DNA of 64,000 nt. Source: Steinernema hermaphroditum (Eukaryota > Nematoda > Chromadorea > Rhabditida > Steinernematidae). The notes beneath the pieces are model-generated. The model was given only the letters and a program-made list of their open reading frames with translations, did no database searches and had not been told where the DNA came from. The position numbers and the translations under genes were made by a program. Of this stretch, positions 31,567-43,088 are shown piece after piece (positions within the stretch are counted from its first letter, which is position 1; the number at the start of each line of letters is the position of its first letter). The stretch covers positions 4,960,001 through 5,024,000 of the forward strand of contig CM059622.1 in the NCBI GenBank assembly GCA_030435675.1. Reading direction: 5' to 3'.

Positions 31567-34500
31567 CTATGTCGCGTTGTTGTAGCGATTGATCATCGCC
31601 ACCCGCATTTGTTCCTTCCTCGACATGGTGCTGTTTCCGTACATCTTCGACCCAGCAACGCCTAAGCCGGCGCCTTGGACGCGTCGTTCCACTTCGATCG
31701 GATTCACAATTCCCTGCATGTTCTTTCCAACTCCTTGACCTTCGGTCCATCCGTGCTTCTTCAGCAGCTTGCTTCCGATATTCGTACTATCCAGTGGGGT
31801 CGCCGCCTTCATCGCAGCATGAGCTTCCGCTGACGCAGAGTCCATTGGCGCTTCGGTTTCATCAGCTTGGAATCCGGGATCCAAGCCGAATTGCTGTCGA
31901 CGTTCCCTAGCACGATCGCGGTACTGGGGTCTCGGCGCGGGTGGTTCGAAATGTGAACTGGAGGAATATTCCGGAGCGGGGGCTGCTGCAGCCAATTCTG
32001 AGAGCTTGAGCTGCCAGTTTTTCTGAAAAAAGGCGGTTATTTAGAAAAGTAGGTTCAGGTACAAACCTTGTGGAGTTCACTTTGCTGGACGTGTTTATCG
32101 AGAGTTTCGACGTTATTGAACACCCGGCGACACAACAAACACGACTTCTTGGTATAATCAACGTAGGTCGATTCACTGAATTCATCGGGTTTGCTTGACG
32201 AAGAAGTAGTTGTGGGGGCGGCCAAAGAAGCCGTGTTGCTGGGCACCACAGTTGACGTTGAAGACAATCCATTGTTCTTGTACGTTGGCACGGGGCCATT
32301 CGAGTCATCATCGCTATCCACTTCCCACTGGTTGGATTTGGCGCTTTTCTCCGTGGGAGATCCACCGCCGTTATTGGGAGCGCTAGCTGGAAGCTTACTG
32401 AACGAAATCTTGACCTTTTCCTGGCGTTTCGCCCACTTCTCCATTTCCTTTTGGATATCTGCTGCGCTTTTTGGCTGCAAAGACACACTTAGAAGTGTCG
32501 AGAGCCACACAAGCTTACTTTCTCCTTCTTCTCTGCATTGCCATCAGCAGAATTTGGATTCAACGCTCCGTCTTCTGTGCCAGCAGAAGGCGCACTTCCC
32601 GGAGTGGGTATGTCCTGGACAGCTTCTGCTGCTGGTCCTTGACCCGGTGCGAAAACACCGAGAGAGGAGAGTGATTCTTCGCGGAGTTGGCGCTTCAGGC
32701 CAGCATCACCACCTTCGACAGGAATGTAAGTCATGTACTTGATGCTCCAGAACATCCAGATTTGCTGATGAGAATTGAAGAAGTATTCTGTGTTCGCATC
32801 GAAGAAGAAACCCGTAGCAGAATCGTAGTAGTAACCGGTATTAGGATCGAAATGAAACATGGCCTTCTGGGGACACGCAGCTAAATGCGATAAGAATAAT
32901 AACTCAGAGTGATAACGAAATGCCTACGGTATTGAGGGAATGTTCCAAATGGAGTAGGAACAGTTGGACAATGAGCGTATGGATCGGAAGCGTTAGTCTT
33001 TCCCATTTGAGCGATCTGCAAAGCGTTCTGAGCAAGTTGGGCCGCAGCATTAACGCCGTCTAAAGATTAGACATATTAACTATCCTATTTTGTAACAAAT
33101 AATCAAACCTTGTGCAATTGCCGTTGATGATACTCGCGATTGGTGTTTGAGATTGGAAACACTTTCGGCGAGCAAAATTCGGTTTAGAGACTGGCGCGAA
33201 TAGTTGACAATGACGGCGCAGTTTCCAATGATTGGAGCGGAGATGGTGAACGTGCTCAACAAGTAGCCGGCCTCTTCAATCGATCTCATTTGCAGGAAGG
33301 CGTAGCGCCGCGATTCAGCAAGAGAGACACGAATAATAGGAACCGTAGTGTACTGACTGAGCTCTTGCATCAAGGATTCTTCGGAGCAGCCGAGAGGGAG
33401 TTCACGAACAATGAGTGTATCACAAGCGCTCGTTCCTATCATTCCACAGCCTTTGCGGTCCATTTCTTCCGAGGCTTCTCGTGACGTTCCGCACTTAAAG
33501 CAGCTCGATCGTTTGTTGAAGTTATTTATCGTGCACTGAAACACATCCGTCAGATCATAGCACGGAAAAGATAGTTAACCTTAGCGCAATTCCAATCACC
33601 TCCACGTTTCCGAAGATCAGCCTGCTGGTTCATGGTAGCATTGAACTGTTGTTCACGAGCATAGTCCATCCGAGCGCGAAATCCGTCAGGCAACTCGAAG
33701 AATCCCTAAAAGCCTCCGATAAGTAAACGCTCTCACGGGCTTCTGTTGAATGGTTTTGTAATTAAGCCCCCCAAATAACCTTGTTGAAGTCCATCCACTG
33801 CTGCGCTGCTTCGACAGTAGCGAAATCGACGAATCCGAACACTTTTGTGCCACCTGTAGGAAAAGTGATGATAAGTAAATGTCAACAAGGATCCCAATCC
33901 ATTTGTTCAACTCATTTTTGCGATGTCGTAGCGATATAATAACGAAAATAAATCTTTCTATTACTTACCTTGTTGGGGTTTGCGAACGACGCGGATGTCG
34001 GTAGGGCAAAAACTTTGACGTGCGATGAATTCGGCTAACTGGAACATCGAACATGTGTCAGAAATGCACGGCTTCAGAGCTAACCTCGTCCCGTTCGAAG
34101 TGCGGAGGCAAAACGGTGATTGCGATCTTGTAATGCGGCTGATTAGCCGTTTCGGTTGCCTGGTTACTGCCATTGATTGACGAAGAATAATCGTTTCCAC
34201 TTCCACGGTTCGGCAACTGCAGCAATAAACCGAATCAGATACAATTACTAACACGCTATAAGGCCGAAGAATGCTCATGTCACACAAAGGTGATGTGATG
34301 ACGAGGCTGACTACGTACAGGGCTACGGCTACGGTCTCTTGACGAGCGACGGTAACGATCATATTCACTGCTATGTGGGTGAGAGGACGAGCGAGAACGG
34401 CGGCGACGGTTTCCACGGTCTCGATCTGCAAGGGAGTTTAGACGCACGGGATCCAGATGCATACTTACCTCGCTCATAGGATCGTGATCGCGAACGGCGT

Positions 34501-34628
34501 CGAGCGTATCGCGAAGAAGACGAAGCGAAGGGAGAACGGGAGCGCTCTCGACGGTCGTAGTCACGGTCGCGTCGACTAGGAGCCCGATCTCGGTCGTCAT
34601 GTTCGTCCCAGCGGCTGGAGGAGCGCAT
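31567..34628 (-). CDS. RBM5: RNA-binding protein 5/10 (RBM5/RBM10), splicing regulator
   Basis: RBM5/10 associate with early spliceosomes and control alternative splicing. Eleven minus-strand exons: 34628-34469, 34425-34286, 34216-34085, 34038-33969, 33853-33780, 33705-33580, 33535-33109, 33059-32928, 32880-32519, 32474-32067, 32022-31567; 828 residues (human RBM5 815). Domains in order: an Arg/Ser-rich N-terminus (about 1-100); RRM1 (HYKIAITVLPPHF to GTKVFGFVDFATVEAAQQWM); RanBP2 zinc finger DWNCAKCTINNF with CFKC; RRM2 (TLIVRELPLG, RRYAFLQMRSIEEA); OCRE repeats HFDPNTGYYYDSATGFFFDA; a C2H2 finger CLLCRRVFNNVETLDKH; and the G-patch GSKLLKKHGWTEGQGVGK. All intron phases close. A diverged copy of its last exon lies opposite at 30437-31183. 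Confidence 0.93.
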
Positions 34629-35753
34629 CTTTACTGGTAAATGAGATGAAATCTGAAACGACAAACGATGTTTCAAGATCGCTGTCGAGAAAACGCTGCA
34701 CGGCCGCTGCAAGGGAAGTGTCTTGCAGAAATGTCTGCAAGAGTAGCTGCAGAGGCTCTGTCAATACATAGACAGCTAAAAATGAAGAATGCAAATTGGA
34801 GGGAAATCCCACTCAAGATGGGCACTGGAAACCCTACGAGACAGAAAATGAACACGATCGTCGCTGTAAGACCGGTAGACAGCGACACTTCGGGGTCGAG
34901 CCCCAAAGTGCAAAAGACCTTTGAGACAGTGTCTGGTCTCATTTCCAGACATTTAATGTTTCCCTCGCGTGAGCCAAGACGTGTCTACTAGACATGTCGA
35001 CGAGAAGAGCGCACAAAATTGTCAAATTGGACTTCCCTATTCGCCTAAAACATGATAAGAAGTGCGTCAACGAGGACGTGAGAGTGAAACGTGTCTCAAG
35101 AACGGAAATGACGCGTATTTTACATGTTCCAGCGACGACGACAAGGAAGTTTCAGCCCATTTCCGATCTCTTAGGACAACAAACAAATTTAGCACGTAGG
35201 AGAAAAATTTGCAGATATCCAGAATTTCGAAGAGTCAATAAAACTGAACGATGGCAATGTGTTGATGACGAATGATACATACACCGCTTTATAGCGAGCG
35301 TATATTTCAGTTCGACATCATCGGGAGCTAATGGATCACAAGGATGAACCGATGATCCTTGAGATCTGCTATAAAGAGGCAACTTGCAAAGAGTCTCTTC
35401 TACAACAAACGAACCCAGCACATCTAACTCTGCCTCCGTATGTTCACAGCTCCTTGATACAACGCCGTGAAACGCCGAATTCGACGAAAACTCCCGAAGA
35501 TGGCAATCGATGCCCCCTCCTCCCCCAAAACGCATTACGACGCAGCGGCGAACAACGAAAAGGGCGACGCGCGCGTGAGAATCGAGGCGACTTTGTGCCG
35601 GAACCACGGGACCCCGACACCCTGATAATGTACAGTAGTGCGCACGCGATCGATCAGGGATGCTCGTGTGAGGCAACAAGTGGACAAACTTTTGAGCTGT
35701 CCTAAAAGCAGTGGGGGCGCTGTCTTATGCGATGATTTTCTGTGATCCTATCC
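34629..35753. other. intergenic, no supported gene
   Basis: Plus-strand frames at 34668-34991, 34994-35275 and 35331-35705 are each about 100 codons with Arg/Lys-rich random composition; no introns or motifs link them. A frame of 175 codons on the minus strand at 35152-35679 overlaps them. None is called. Confidence 0.35.
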
Positions 35754-35822
35754 AGATTATGGACTATGATTATGGAAAGATTATTAAAGACTATGATTAT
35801 GGACAGATCAGATTATGGAACA
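35754..35822 (+). repeat. short imperfect tandem repeat, GATTATGGACTAT type
   Basis: Iterations of GATTATGGACTATGATTATGG and close variants (GATTATTAAAGACTATGATT) fill about 70 bp. Looks like a small minisatellite. Confidence 0.7.
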
Positions 35823-37492
35823 TGTAACTGTTTTGCTTGTTTTACCCTATCGGCCACTCCCCGTTCTCGTGGGAAATACTGCAAATTGGTGTGCGAAAAG
35901 GGTGCTTCATGCCAAATTCGTGTATTCTTAAAAATAAAAGTGCAGTGCCCAAATGAGTAAAGTGCCACAAGCAGAAGTGCACTGAAGTGTTGCCTTTAAA
36001 TTGTCTGTCGACTAAATACAGGCTATTTGAGCCAACCTAATCACTTAATCCCTCTCTCTTTAGGTTCATCATTGGCTTGACACACAAAAGAATCACTATA
36101 GCTCTTTATTGCGCTTTCACGGTAGCTGCTGGGATCGTAGGTGCAACACTTAGCGGGCGTATGTCACATCTTGGTCGGGCGGGGTTTAGTCGTCGAGGAG
36201 AACTTCACTGGGGCTGGAAGTAGATCTGTCGGGGATCGCAGCCTATGTCCGTGAAAGTTGGTAATTAGTCTACGAGGGTGAAATCCAGAGACAGGGTTCT
36301 TCGCAGTTCTGGGTGTTTTCACCTCTTGGATCACAGCTACTTTATTTTTAGTTACACGTCATTTTAATACACAGTCAGCAAGAGGGGCGGAGGGAAAAGG
36401 TACGGTGCCGGAGGTAGCGGCGCCAGCCAGATAACTCATGTGGGAACGTCTGGGTCTATGAACAAATTATGTAGAGGCAGGAGTTTTGCAGGGGAGGGGG
36501 GCAGGTTTTGCAGAAAATCATCATTCGATGATACTGGGAGCTATGCTGACCTTCAGAAGTCGGCGTGCCAGACCGTTTGCTGGATCTCCGCCTGGGACTG
36601 CAAGGGCGCGTTGGATCTAGGTAGAACATCTTAAGGACGTTCTCCGATACAAAGTCCAGACCTTATTGGATGAGGATTTCGGTTTTTTTTTTTGGATTCG
36701 TTGGATGCATATTGTCCATGTCCTCATCCACTTCGGCTCCCACTCAACATCTCGGAGTTCATCGGTCGTTTGCTGAATCTTCTGTGCAGTCGCTAGCCGT
36801 GCCTTAGATTGCTCGTAGTTCCTACATCATCAGATTAACGCGTCTTACAAACGATAAAAATGACAGACTCCTGTTGTTGTTTGAGCAGCTCCTTGTATTC
36901 AATCGAGTAGCTGTTCCTTCGAATCATCGTATTTTTTCTGAACAGTGTTATGTCCAATCCTGGGTGCGTACTACTTTAAACGATGAACCGGCGACTCCGT
37001 GGTTCCTGATGGGACCAATTTTGGTGTCCACGGCCTTAAATAAATCACTGATGTAGCATATTTCGTCTTTAAATCTCGATATGATATCTAGTGGATTCAA
37101 AACTATGAGAATTTAAAGGATAATATTTCCTTTTGTTCAGACAAGGGCATATAAAAATTTTGTCGGGAGGGGGTTCTTGAATATAACACTGTAACATACC
37201 TCAAAAGCTGATCTTCCAAAGAGTGAGAGCAAGACGATTTCTCCAGAGAAAAAGCCGGGACGTGTCTTCATTTTCACCGAGACGGTTCACCTGAAATGTA
37301 CTCATGACAGATTACATGACAGCCCAGCAAAAAAAGACCGCCGCATTTGATGCGAACCTCTATGCACTGTGCACAAAATGATAAACTTGTTAATAAGGCA
37401 CCAGATGCACGAAGTATTCGCAAAAATGAATACGGGGCTCGGTATGCGGGTATGCACTAGAAATATGCGGTAATAGGTATGCGCCCGAAGCC
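35823..37492. other. intergenic/repeat-like DNA beside a transposon
   Basis: No gene supported. A T9-type run occurs near 36683-36692 and GGGGAGGGGGGCAGG-rich sequence near 36490. Sequence close to 37440-37492 (TATGCGGGTATGC, AATATGCGGTAATAGG) is partly repeated after the transposon (AATATGCGGG near 41418), suggesting a larger duplicated unit. Confidence 0.35.
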
Positions 37493-37552
37493 TAAGTGTA
37501 AGCCGAGTCGGGGGTTTGGCGAAGGCCATTCGAATCATTCACTAGTAGCTTA
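37493..37552 (+). repeat. 60-bp direct repeat at left edge of transposon
   Basis: TAAGTGTAAGCCGAGTC through ACTAGTAGCTTA recurs with few differences at 41316-41374, in the same orientation, directly outside both terminal inverted repeats. Confidence 0.85.
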
Positions 37553-37741
37553 CAAGGGACTGTTCCCAAGTGATACACGCCGATCGAGCTGATATTTGGC
37601 ACGGTGGTAGAGGTGCATCTGAGAAGTCACGCACACAAAAACTCGCGTGCCCAAAATGAAGCTATCCACCCTAAACAGGGCCCCGAAGTTGCCAAAATTC
37701 ACGACATTCGATACTAGTAGATTTGAATTGCGATGACGTCT

Positions 37742-37815
37742 CATGCTCGTGTGGTCGAGTGGTAGTGCTCTAAACTACCAATCCACAGGGGGCGGGTTCG
37801 AATCCCCGAGGGGTA
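37742..37815 (+). other. tRNA-like (pol III B-box) sequence inside left TIR
   Basis: GTGTGGTCGAGTGGTAG resembles a tRNA A-box/D-arm and GGGTTCGAATCCCCG a B-box/T-arm, 35 nt apart, followed by GGGGTAAC and a T10 run. The T-stem and acceptor do not pair canonically, so it is a tRNA pseudogene or SINE-like head. The right TIR keeps only the B-box half. Confidence 0.6.
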
Positions 37816-37876
37816 ACTTCTTTTTTTTTTCACTTACTACACTGATTTAGAAATGTAACATTTTAATAACAACATT

Positions 37877-40111
37877 TTATTCACACATATGACATGAGAC
37901 AACGATGGTATGATCGATACAGAACATTTGAGAGCAGTGTGCGCATCGAAATACAACTGGTTGCCCGCAAAAGCATACAGAATCATCATCGGAGAAATTA
38001 AAACAGTATGCTTCAGGAGTTAGAAAGCGGGAGGTTTCCCCGTCAATCTTCCATGCCAACAAAATCATTTGTTGAAACCGGGGCGCAGTAAACTGCCATA
38101 CCAAAACGTTGAGCATTTTAGCTATATTAAGGCGGATAGAGACAATGAATTGCGGGCGAATGCGAGTGAGCAGCTCTGTGAAATGGCGATGAAATGATTT
38201 AATTTGACGATTGAAAAATACGTCCAAAGGCTGAAGATCAGCAGTTGTGCGTGGAGGAATAAAGGTGAATTCTATTCGCCGTGTTCTATTACCAAACTGT
38301 TTTGCAGCTTGATGATATCCGCCCCAGGAATCAACAATCAAAACCGAGTTCTCACCGCCATTCGGTAAAAAGACTTTCCTAATCCATTCGCATGCCAGCT
38401 GGCTAGTCATTAGCCCACTACATGAACTCACGCAGTACAAATACTTGAACTCTTGAAGATCGGCGTGGAAGCTTGCTGGTGGTTTCCGCTCCATAAAACA
38501 GACCAACATTGGAGTTTGGAGATAGCCGTCAGCACTGATTACTGGCTGGAGTGTAAGGCTGTGTGTCAAAGCGTTTTTGCGTTGAACTAGCACTTGTATA
38601 TGTCTTGATCCTTTATATGCTAGTGTTCGGCCTGATCGAAGCTCCAGCCTCAGCCCAGTTTGGTCCGAATTAAAAATCTGGATCGCAATCTATTTCAATG
38701 TTCTTTATGACAATAACTTACTTTTCCCTTGTCAGTGTGATTAGCAATGAGAGACTTCATTTCATTGCGGAATTTCTCGCAAATCTCTCTTTGACGCTCG
38801 CTATCCACGAATGATTTTTTCGTTGTAACGTGGGTTATTTTTCGACTCACTATTCTATACTTCTTTTTGAAACGGAAGATGAAGTGGGGGCTGGCCTATG
38901 AAAGATCCAATGTCACGAAAATGCGAGACAGTATACCTTAAAGTGAATATGGTTCTTGCGTCGTGCGATTTCGACAGCTTCCAAATGAAGGTCGCGGTCA
39001 TTAATGTGGTAGCCTTTATTCATCCAGTCCTCGAAGGCTACGAAAAGCTCTTTCTTCACTTCAGCTTCCGCAAGCCGCACAGAACCTTCCAGATATTGGC
39101 GCATCCTGTGAGCAACTTCTATTAAAGTACTTGTGGAAAGATCTTTTATTTACCTCACAATGTCATTACGGGAATTGATTTTCCTGTATCTGTGTTGAAC
39201 GCACGGTAACCCGTATAAATCGCAATCCTTAATGATGTCCTCCATTTGTTTTCGTGTATATCGAAACCGCTGTGATGACCTTGCCACTTCCTCCGCGCTG
39301 TAATCCTCGCTGCTATCACTTGATACATTTTCTTTGTCACCATCCAGAAGATCATATATTAGCGATTCTTGTGCCTCTTGGACGTCGCAAATATATCCTA
39401 ATAATAAAACTGTAGTGTCATTTCGGAAGTTGAGTCTAACCAATAATGGAATTGCAAATGGTCTCCTCTGCATCGGTGACCTGATCATCTGCTTGTTGAA
39501 TGGGGAAGCGCTGTGACAATAACTTCACAACATTGCTTGCGTTGAACTCCTGATCCCTTTGTGATGCATCACAAGACACTTTTGGAGACGGATCACGCTT
39601 CGGTCGTTTCTTAACATGCAGCTTCTGGTGTTTTTCAGTTCTTTTTCAGCTTCGAACACTTTATAGCACTTATCGATGTGACATACGAAAGTCCTTTTGA
39701 ATGGTGTACTGGCTGTCACAGGAACTCTGCCTGCACTTATTGCGGCTCTTTCACTGATCACGCTTGATCTTCGAAACTTTTGTCGTACGAAGTCAAATGC
39801 TCTGCGCACTAAAGATCGACGAGGGACAGTCGGAACTTCATCCGAGGAAACTCTGTTAATTGCCGCCTAAAACACAGCATCTTCATTGTAGACTACTGTA
39901 TAATTACTTGTTGTAGAAAACGTTTTTCTTCCAGCTTTCGAGCTGCCGCGAGAGACGCTTCCAGTTGACGTGTCCTTTCAAAAATATCGGACTGTGCGAC
40001 TCGAACGACAGGCACCCGCGGAACTATAAGTAAACTCTCTTGTGAAGGACTGGGCGGTTCAAGCTTGTTTTTGGGCAGCTTCGGTCTCCTAGCTTTCGTA
40101 AGGGTCGCCAT
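37877..40111 (-). CDS. Tc5/pogo-type transposase, multi-exon
   Basis: Catalyses excision and integration of the element. The gene reads from ATG 40111 through at least six exons, approximately 40111-39904, 39868-39600, 39510-39430, 39405-39155, 39105-38940, 38890-38725 and 38690-37877; boundaries are approximate. An HTH/CENP-B-like DNA-binding region is present (RLAEAEVKKELFVAFEDWMN, then FIFRFKKKYRIVSRKITHVT). The DDE catalytic domain has acidic positions in NSDQTGLRLE, SVLIVDSWGGYHQA and TTADLQPLDVFFNRQIKSF. A C-terminal cysteine cluster CFCGQPVVFRCAHCSQMFC would form a zinc finger. The last exon is intact over 238 codons. Some middle junctions are uncertain, so whether the enzyme is active is not known. 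Confidence 0.75.
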
Positions 40112-41315
40112 TATGGTCTAAAAGTGGTAGGGTGTTTAGGACATGAGCTGGCCACAACAGAAACAAAAACACCGGCGAATACGATAAAGTGTCGGGGCGG
40201 GGAATTTGGAGGCTTAGGCATTTATTAATATTATCAGATCGGATGGGAAGCGACCGCTAACAGCGAGCACTTCCCGCACAAGTGATTAACCAACAGGCGG
40301 TGAGATCGTTCGGCACGTCTCTCGCCGCTGTAAAATCACATCTCTCATTGCACCACGACAAAAGAACATATTGAATGCTCTTTACATCTTGAATGTGCGC
40401 AATAATGCAATGGCACCATTAGTGCAGCTCGAGTGCATTAGCACTAGTGCAACTTTTTTTATGAAGCGGAACTGGAAAACCAAACAAGCAACCATACCGG
40501 GGAGAACTGAACCGTAAGAAAGACGGTAATCGAAACCTATCGTGATAGTAGTAATGTTATGTTGCAAAACCTTCCCGTTGACCTTTAGAACTCTAAAAAC
40601 AGGTAACTACCAAAAATATGAGAGAAGATCTTCGACCTACTATATTTCGCTATTTTTCAAATCAAGTGCACGCATTTGTGGTGTTGTATTTAAAAATATC
40701 GTAAAACCATTATCCTTATTTCAGTTTTAAAGTATAAAAAGATATTAATGATTACTCGCATTCCAAAACTTTCGTTCGCACCCTATATTCACCAAGCACT
40801 GAATACGGAAAAGAAAGACAGAGCGATGCTGTAAGGGAAACGCGAATGAAACGGAGAATTTACGATTTCCCTCTTGCGGCGCGACTGTCGCGTGACCCCG
40901 CTTATTGACGATTATGGCTCTCCTTGCGCGGCGGGCCGTCTGTTATCGACAAAATCGGTGTTGTTGTGATCTTATAAAAATGAAGCGAGTAGCAATAGAG
41001 CAAGTAATCGATAAAGGTCGACAAAAAGGCGAACAGCGTCAAAATTGCAGCTTTTTATGAGACAGTGTCAGTGATATTTTGCACACACTTTTTAAAATTG
41101 GCAGTCATATGTGTGAATAAAATGTTGTTATTAAAATGTTACATTTCTAAATCAGTGTAGTAAGTGAAAAAAAAAGAAGTTACCCCTCGGGGATTCGAAC
41201 CCCTTCGAAAATTCGATCGGAACGAGTTTTTGTGTGCGTGACTTCTCAGATGCACCTCTACCACCGTGCCAAATATCAGCTCGATCGGCGTGTATCACTT
41301 GGGAACAGTCCCTTG

Positions 41316-41374
41316 TAAGTGTAAGCCGAGTCAGGGTTTAGCGAAGGCCATTCGAATCATTCACTAGTAGCTTA
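41316..41374 (+). repeat. direct repeat at right edge of transposon
   Basis: Second copy of the 60-bp repeat at 37493-37552, differing by a few substitutions and a small indel (GTCAGGGTTTAGCG against GTCGGGGGTTTGGCG). Confidence 0.85.
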
Positions 41375-42366
41375 GAGTGCCATGCGGAAGTAATGACAGA
41401 GTCACAATATACAATCTAAATATGCGGGAAGAGGTGTTGCAGTGACGGCGTTGGTCGTGGGAAGGATGACGTTCTTCCTGTAGGCGACGGTCTTAGTGAC
41501 GGCGACAAGACGTGTGGCGGTCAAGAACACATCCATCGTTGTGGAAAGTCACTCTCGAGGGTCCACGGCTGGCAGTCTTCGTAGATGTCCGGTACTTCTT
41601 CGATGGGGCTCTGACCGCTGAGGTTCTATGTGATAAACGATCCTTGGCTTCCGCTGGAGGAGACGGGAAGAGATCGCCGCCTGATGGCGTTTTGAGCTAG
41701 GCGAAGGCGCCGTCGTCGGCTTCTTCTTATCCACCTCGGGAGCGATAACTTCGGCTTCCGGTGACGCAATAGTCACTCGGTCGGTCTTGGTTGTCGTTTC
41801 GAAGACAGCGCTAAACTCCCAAAAGGCGGATTCCCCATAAATGCACAGAAGTATCTCATAAGTACTTGATCTTTAAACGTATATGTGAAAACGCTAAAAC
41901 TCACTTTAAGTTGCAAAACGACGCTCCGATCAATCGACTCCAAAGGGACTTTTGGCGGAGAAGGACGCGCAAGAGGCGCCGTAGACGCCGTGATGTTTCG
42001 AAAGTGGCGCAAAGTGCAAAAGCAATAAAAATGGCTCGTCGTTGCGCGATCCTAATCGACCAACCGTCCTTCCTTCTCAGTTGTGGAGGCTCGTCAATGA
42101 GGAACAGATCGTCACAGGAAAAAGGCTATATGCAGGAAGAGCGACCCTTGTTTTACAACCTCCTACTGAATGTCCTTACCGCCCGACTAAGAAACACTTT
42201 GAGAACACTTCATTTTTTCCCTGAACAACAAGCACTTCAGAAGAATCTCCAAACGATCGCATTGCTTGTCACTTTGCCGCAGGTCAAATATTATCCCCGA
42301 ATCGATGCATATGACCACTGAAGATAGCATAAAACCACCAGGAAAGTTAATCTCCTCACAGTAACC
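41375..42366. other. intergenic; possible gene fragment on minus strand
   Basis: A GC-rich stretch at about 41440-41830 has an open minus-strand frame (TIASPEAEVIAPEVDKKKPT) with protein-like composition but no splice sites or known motif. It may be an exon fragment. A TATA-like GCATAAAA lies at 42328-42335, 32-39 bp before the next ATG. Confidence 0.35.
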
Positions 42367-42849
42367 ATGGGACTCATACATGTCATCTCCCTCGTTCTTT
42401 GCCTTTTGAACACAGCTTCCTCGACACACAAGAAAAACGGAAATTTCTTCGAGATTTTCAAGCAGGATGAATCTTTCATTGGATTTTCGACGATGAGAGA
42501 CAAAGCCCTTGAAACTGCCGCGCAGATCACCACTAACATGCTCATAGGCATCGGCCAAATAGCAGAGAGGCAAAAGGCTCAAGGAACAAGCATTCGGCCC
42601 ACACAAGTGATTCCTAAAGAAGCCGTCCCGTCTTCTGAGCAAGCTGCCGCACAAGGTTCAGAAAGTACTATCTCCAAAGCAGAGCCGACTGTAGTCGTGA
42701 TTTCTGCGACAGTCGCTTTCTCCTGCATTTTATTATCTTTACTGGTCGCAGCAGCCTATGTCAACTACAAGATGAAGTGTATTTTCCATCCAAGAAATAT
42801 GCAAACCGTTTGTGTTTCGGCATCCACGTCTTTGTCTAGCATTGTTTGA
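42367..42849 (+). CDS. small type-I membrane protein, single exon (member B)
   Basis: 160 residues. Signal peptide MGLIHVISLVLCLLNTASS, then an amphipathic segment (FSTMRDKALETAAQITTNML), a Ser/Gln/Ala-rich linker, one transmembrane helix (VVVISATVAFSCILLSLLVA) and a 30-residue cytoplasmic tail. Same order as the genes at 28985, 43222, 45953 and 49239, but sequence identity is low. The start is supported by a TATA-like element 32-39 bp upstream. AATAAATG and AATAAAATC follow the stop within 45 nt. Function unknown. Confidence 0.7.
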   Translation: MGLIHVISLVLCLLNTASSTHKKNGNFFEIFKQDESFIGFSTMRDKALETAAQITTNMLIGIGQIAERQKAQGTSIRPTQVIPKEAVPSSEQAAAQGSESTISKAEPTVVVISATVAFSCILLSLLVAAAYVNYKMKCIFHPRNMQTVCVSASTSLSSIV

Positions 42850-43088
42850 TGAATAAATGATACAATGTAAAATAAAATCTTATTATTGATATCAGATGAT
42901 CACACTAAACATGAGTTGTTTACAGTTAAAAAAAGAACCTGAACCTTGTCTGTATTGTCTGATGAATAAATGGAAGAATTGATAAAATACAAAACATAAG
43001 ATGATCACAATAGCACGAGTTGCTTACATCTTGAAATGGTCTTCAAAAGCAGCGTTGAGAAAATTAAGAAAATGGCAACACTCTGGCA

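Larger units (their letters stand above)
37553..41315 (-). mobile_element. Tc5/pogo-like DNA transposon with long split TIRs
   Basis: The ends are inverted: CAAGGGACTGTTCCCAAGTG (37553 on) and its complement ending at 41315. The outer TIR is 93 bp (37553-37645 and 41223-41315). A second inverted block follows, about 100 bp (37794-37893 and about 41104-41202). The left arm has about 148 bp between the two blocks that the right arm lacks, including a tRNA-like stretch. The interior encodes a transposase on the minus strand with an HTH CENP-B-like domain and a DDE domain. Long TIRs plus this transposase fit the Tc4/Tc5 branch of the pogo group. The flanking 60-bp direct repeats are unusual; the expected short TNA duplication is not seen. 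Confidence 0.85.

Noticed and set aside
36663..36700. T-rich run as a terminator or poly(A) tail of a retrocopy
   Set aside because: No gene body or target-site duplication on either side.
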